A stretch of 43,786 nt of DNA, from assembly GCA_027036015.1 (NCBI GenBank), contig JALVTH010000023.1, forward strand, positions 1 through 43,786, read 5' to 3'. The notes under the pieces were generated by a model. The model saw only the letters and a list, made by a program, of their open reading frames with translations, was not told the DNA's origin and ran no database searches. Both the position numbers and the translations under genes were made by a program. Shown here one piece after another: positions 42,323 through 43,786 of the stretch. Within the stretch, counting starts at the first letter, position 1; each line of letters begins with the position of its first letter. This DNA is from Campylobacteraceae bacterium. Its GTDB lineage: Bacteria; Campylobacterota; Campylobacteria; Campylobacterales; Sulfurovaceae.

Positions 42323-43294
42323 TTAGCTCTGTGCATAATTTTGAATGCTCTTATAGATATTATCTAAAAGAGCATTTTTTAGTTCGAGCGGCTTGAGAAT
42401 AATTAAATTTGGCAACCATTTTTGAATGAAAGGCAAAATTTCAAGATTTTGGGTATAATCGATACTAAAAAGCACGCTTCCATCATCAAGTTCTTTAATA
42501 AATTGCTGTGAAGGAAAATAAGGTTTCATTCCTTTTTTGAAATATTTGGCTATTTGAGGCTTTGCTTGGAGTATTGCAGTTTTGGGCGGAACACCAAAGT
42601 GGGTCATAGAGTTTTGTACATTTTTTAAAAAATCCAAAAAAGGTTGAATATTAGCTTTTTGGAATCTTCCTTGTGTATATCTTTTTTGTACCTTTTTAAT
42701 AAAACTTAAGCGCAAAAAGCGAAACTTATCCTCTTTTGTAACTGCAGCAAGATACCAGTTGTTATCTAAAAATGCAAGTTTTATAGGTTTTACATCTTTT
42801 AAATAGATATCTTTATCGTAATAATAGTGAATATCTCTATATTCTTTGTTTCTAACTGCTTGTTTTAAATCATTAAAAATTGCTTTAGTTTTTTCTTCTT
42901 TTATCTCTTCCATAATACTATTTTTAAAAATAAAAATAGATTCATTGCTTGAGAGCTTTTTGAGGGTATTTTGCTCCAATTCTTTAAAAATTGTAGGGTC
43001 AAATTCTCTTGCAAGCTCAAAAAGGGTATATAAATCATTGCTGTTTTTAATAAATTCTTCAATAATATCAGATACTTTTATAAGTTTCCAAACTTTCTTT
43101 TTACCTCTTTTAATAGTGATTATATGATCATACATAGATTCTAAATCTTTTAAATAGCGCTCTAATGTTTTGATTGAACAATTATCAAGTTTAGCTCTTA
43201 CTTCATCATCATAAACAGAGATTTCTTTTTTTTCTATAAAAATTTCCATCAACTTAAAAAGATAATAAAACTTTTTGAGTCTGTTCTCAACCAT
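42323..43294 (-). CDS. WYL-domain transcription regulator, copy 2
   Basis: A 323-residue paralogue of the gene at 41242, matching it along its length. It has an N-terminal winged helix (LFKLMEIFIEKKEISV, CSIKTLERYLKDLESMYDHIITIKRGKKKVWKL), a WYL domain (NNWYLAAVTKEDKFRFLRLSF near 180-200), and the same closing LPNLIILKPLEL block. The ATG at 43294 has a GAGG site. It does not carry the TTTGACGCA element; its promoter shows TTTGC-TATACT. A 106-base gap separates its stop from the start of copy 1, so each has its own promoter. The two may work as a pair, one regulating the other. Ligand unknown. Confidence 0.9.
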   Translation of the reverse strand: MVENRLKKFYYLFKLMEIFIEKKEISVYDDEVRAKLDNCSIKTLERYLKDLESMYDHIITIKRGKKKVWKLIKVSDIIEEFIKNSNDLYTLFELAREFDPTIFKELEQNTLKKLSSNESIFIFKNSIMEEIKEEKTKAIFNDLKQAVRNKEYRDIHYYYDKDIYLKDVKPIKLAFLDNNWYLAAVTKEDKFRFLRLSFIKKVQKRYTQGRFQKANIQPFLDFLKNVQNSMTHFGVPPKTAILQAKPQIAKYFKKGMKPYFPSQQFIKELDDGSVLFSIDYTQNLEILPFIQKWLPNLIILKPLELKNALLDNIYKSIQNYAQS

Positions 43295-43377
43295 AAATCA
43301 TCCTCAATTTTTGTTTTAGTATAGCAAAGTTTATTAAATTTTAAAAAATATTTGAAATTTGTTCCTGAAAGCTTTAT

Positions 43378-43786
43378 TTAATGGAGTAAAGATTTAATTT
43401 TATTTAAAATTTTTTCTAAATCATTTTTAAAATCATAGATTAAATTTAACATATCTATTTTTTCTTGTTCATTCTCTTCATACTCGTGTGCAATTTTATT
43501 TCTTAAATCTCTTATTTCAAACCACTTTTCTACATTTAAAATTTCTATTTTTTCCAAACTATTTAAAATGTCTAAAAAAGGCTTATTAATATTTTCTCCT
43601 TGATATAATAGTAGTGATTTAAATAGTTTTGCGCCCATTGTATCTTGAAGTTTGGAAAATCTATAAATGATTTGATCACTATAAGCTAAATCTTGAATAT
43701 TATTGATTATTCTTTCATAAGATTTATAATCAATAGGAAAAGAATATTTTGTTTTTAATTGATTTAATGCTTCATTAAGTCTATTT
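43378..43786 (-). CDS. HEPN protein of the HepT/MNT-partner type (5' end beyond the window)
   Basis: The frame is open from the window's right edge to the stop at 43378-43380, giving at least 135 residues without an initiator other than an internal Met, so the start lies outside. The protein contains the RFSKLQDTMGAKLFKSLL helix typical of small HEPN proteins, and the motif RNKIAHEY (RX4HXY) in an EIRDLRNKIAHEYEEN helix, the RNase signature of HepT toxins. HepT is usually paired with a minimal nucleotidyltransferase (MntA) that adenylylates the Tyr of this motif. The partner would lie beyond the right edge. It precedes the WYL regulators with an 83-base gap. Confidence 0.88.
   Translation of the reverse strand, partial: NRLNEALNQLKTKYSFPIDYKSYERIINNIQDLAYSDQIIYRFSKLQDTMGAKLFKSLLLYQGENINKPFLDILNSLEKIEILNVEKWFEIRDLRNKIAHEYEENEQEKIDMLNLIYDFKNDLEKILNKIKSLLH

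Noticed and set aside
1-43786. CRISPR repeat array, given csx20 and csx1
   Set aside because: I saw no regularly spaced near-identical 24-40 base repeats on either strand. Repeated A/T runs are composition, not an array.

Overview
The window is AT-rich bacterial DNA that reads as Campylobacterota (Epsilonproteobacteria). The evidence is the family-specific form of many genes: a long DapD of about 397 residues, a short-form HisG, an AcnB-type aconitase, a type III pantothenate kinase, a PgbA N-terminal-domain protein, a Csd3/HdpA-like LytM peptidase, and a Y-family polymerase with an insertion I associate with this phylum. Genes are tightly packed with many stop/start overlaps. Starts are often TTG or GTG. 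Promoters show mainly a -10 box (TATAAT, sometimes preceded by TGC) without a clear -35, as known for this phylum. The lineage within the phylum cannot be fixed from this window; a vent-type autotroph is only a guess.

Layout. 1-3660: a 3' fragment of an unknown gene, a PiT phosphate transporter, then a leftward set made of csx20 (a type III CRISPR ancillary gene) and two coupled unknown genes. 3715-8340: leftward housekeeping genes aspC, hisS, tmk, coaD, ubiX, tRNA-Leu(CAA) and an HU gene. 8573-15290: rightward ftsK, a basic unknown protein, acnB and a Y-family polymerase. 15307-18604: leftward tRNA-Phe, a polysaccharide deacetylase, murD and mraY. 18687-26915: a long rightward run of gpmI, fabG, a response regulator, a sensor kinase broken by a stop codon, acpP, fabF, accA, coaX, hisG and a methyltransferase. 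26912-27610: a leftward outer-membrane barrel. 27957-31746: dapD, a small unknown, an S4 protein, trpD, tsaE and lptB. 31736-34081: leftward msrA, Nudix and M23 peptidase. 34186-38830: a PgbA-like protein, a GlcD-type oxidase, a YihY membrane protein and an intact two-component pair. 38823-39500: a secreted duplicated-domain protein. 39606-43786: an accessory island, leftward, of two WYL regulators, a CARF-HEPN Csx1-type effector and a DUF1232 membrane protein, preceded at the right edge by a partial HEPN (HepT-like) gene.

The most interesting content is a dispersed cyclic-oligoadenylate (type III CRISPR) accessory set with no cas10, no crRNA-complex genes that I can recognise and no CRISPR array in the window. 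It consists of csx20 (putative ring nuclease) with two unknown genes at the left end, and WYL-WYL-csx1-DUF1232 about 37 kb away at the right end. The two sites share a promoter arrangement: TTTGACGCA followed by exactly 9 bases and TATAAT, seen upstream of csx20 and upstream of the WYL gene next to csx1. At csx20 the element is also one arm of a perfect 12-bp inverted repeat flanking the promoter. This suggests common control of the effector locus and its putative off-switch.

Other notable points: a single in-frame TAA splits an otherwise intact histidine kinase inside the fatty-acid synthesis gene cluster; tRNA-Phe has an A4-G69 mismatch in its acceptor stem; and a region of mutually exclusive hairpins lies upstream of ftsK.
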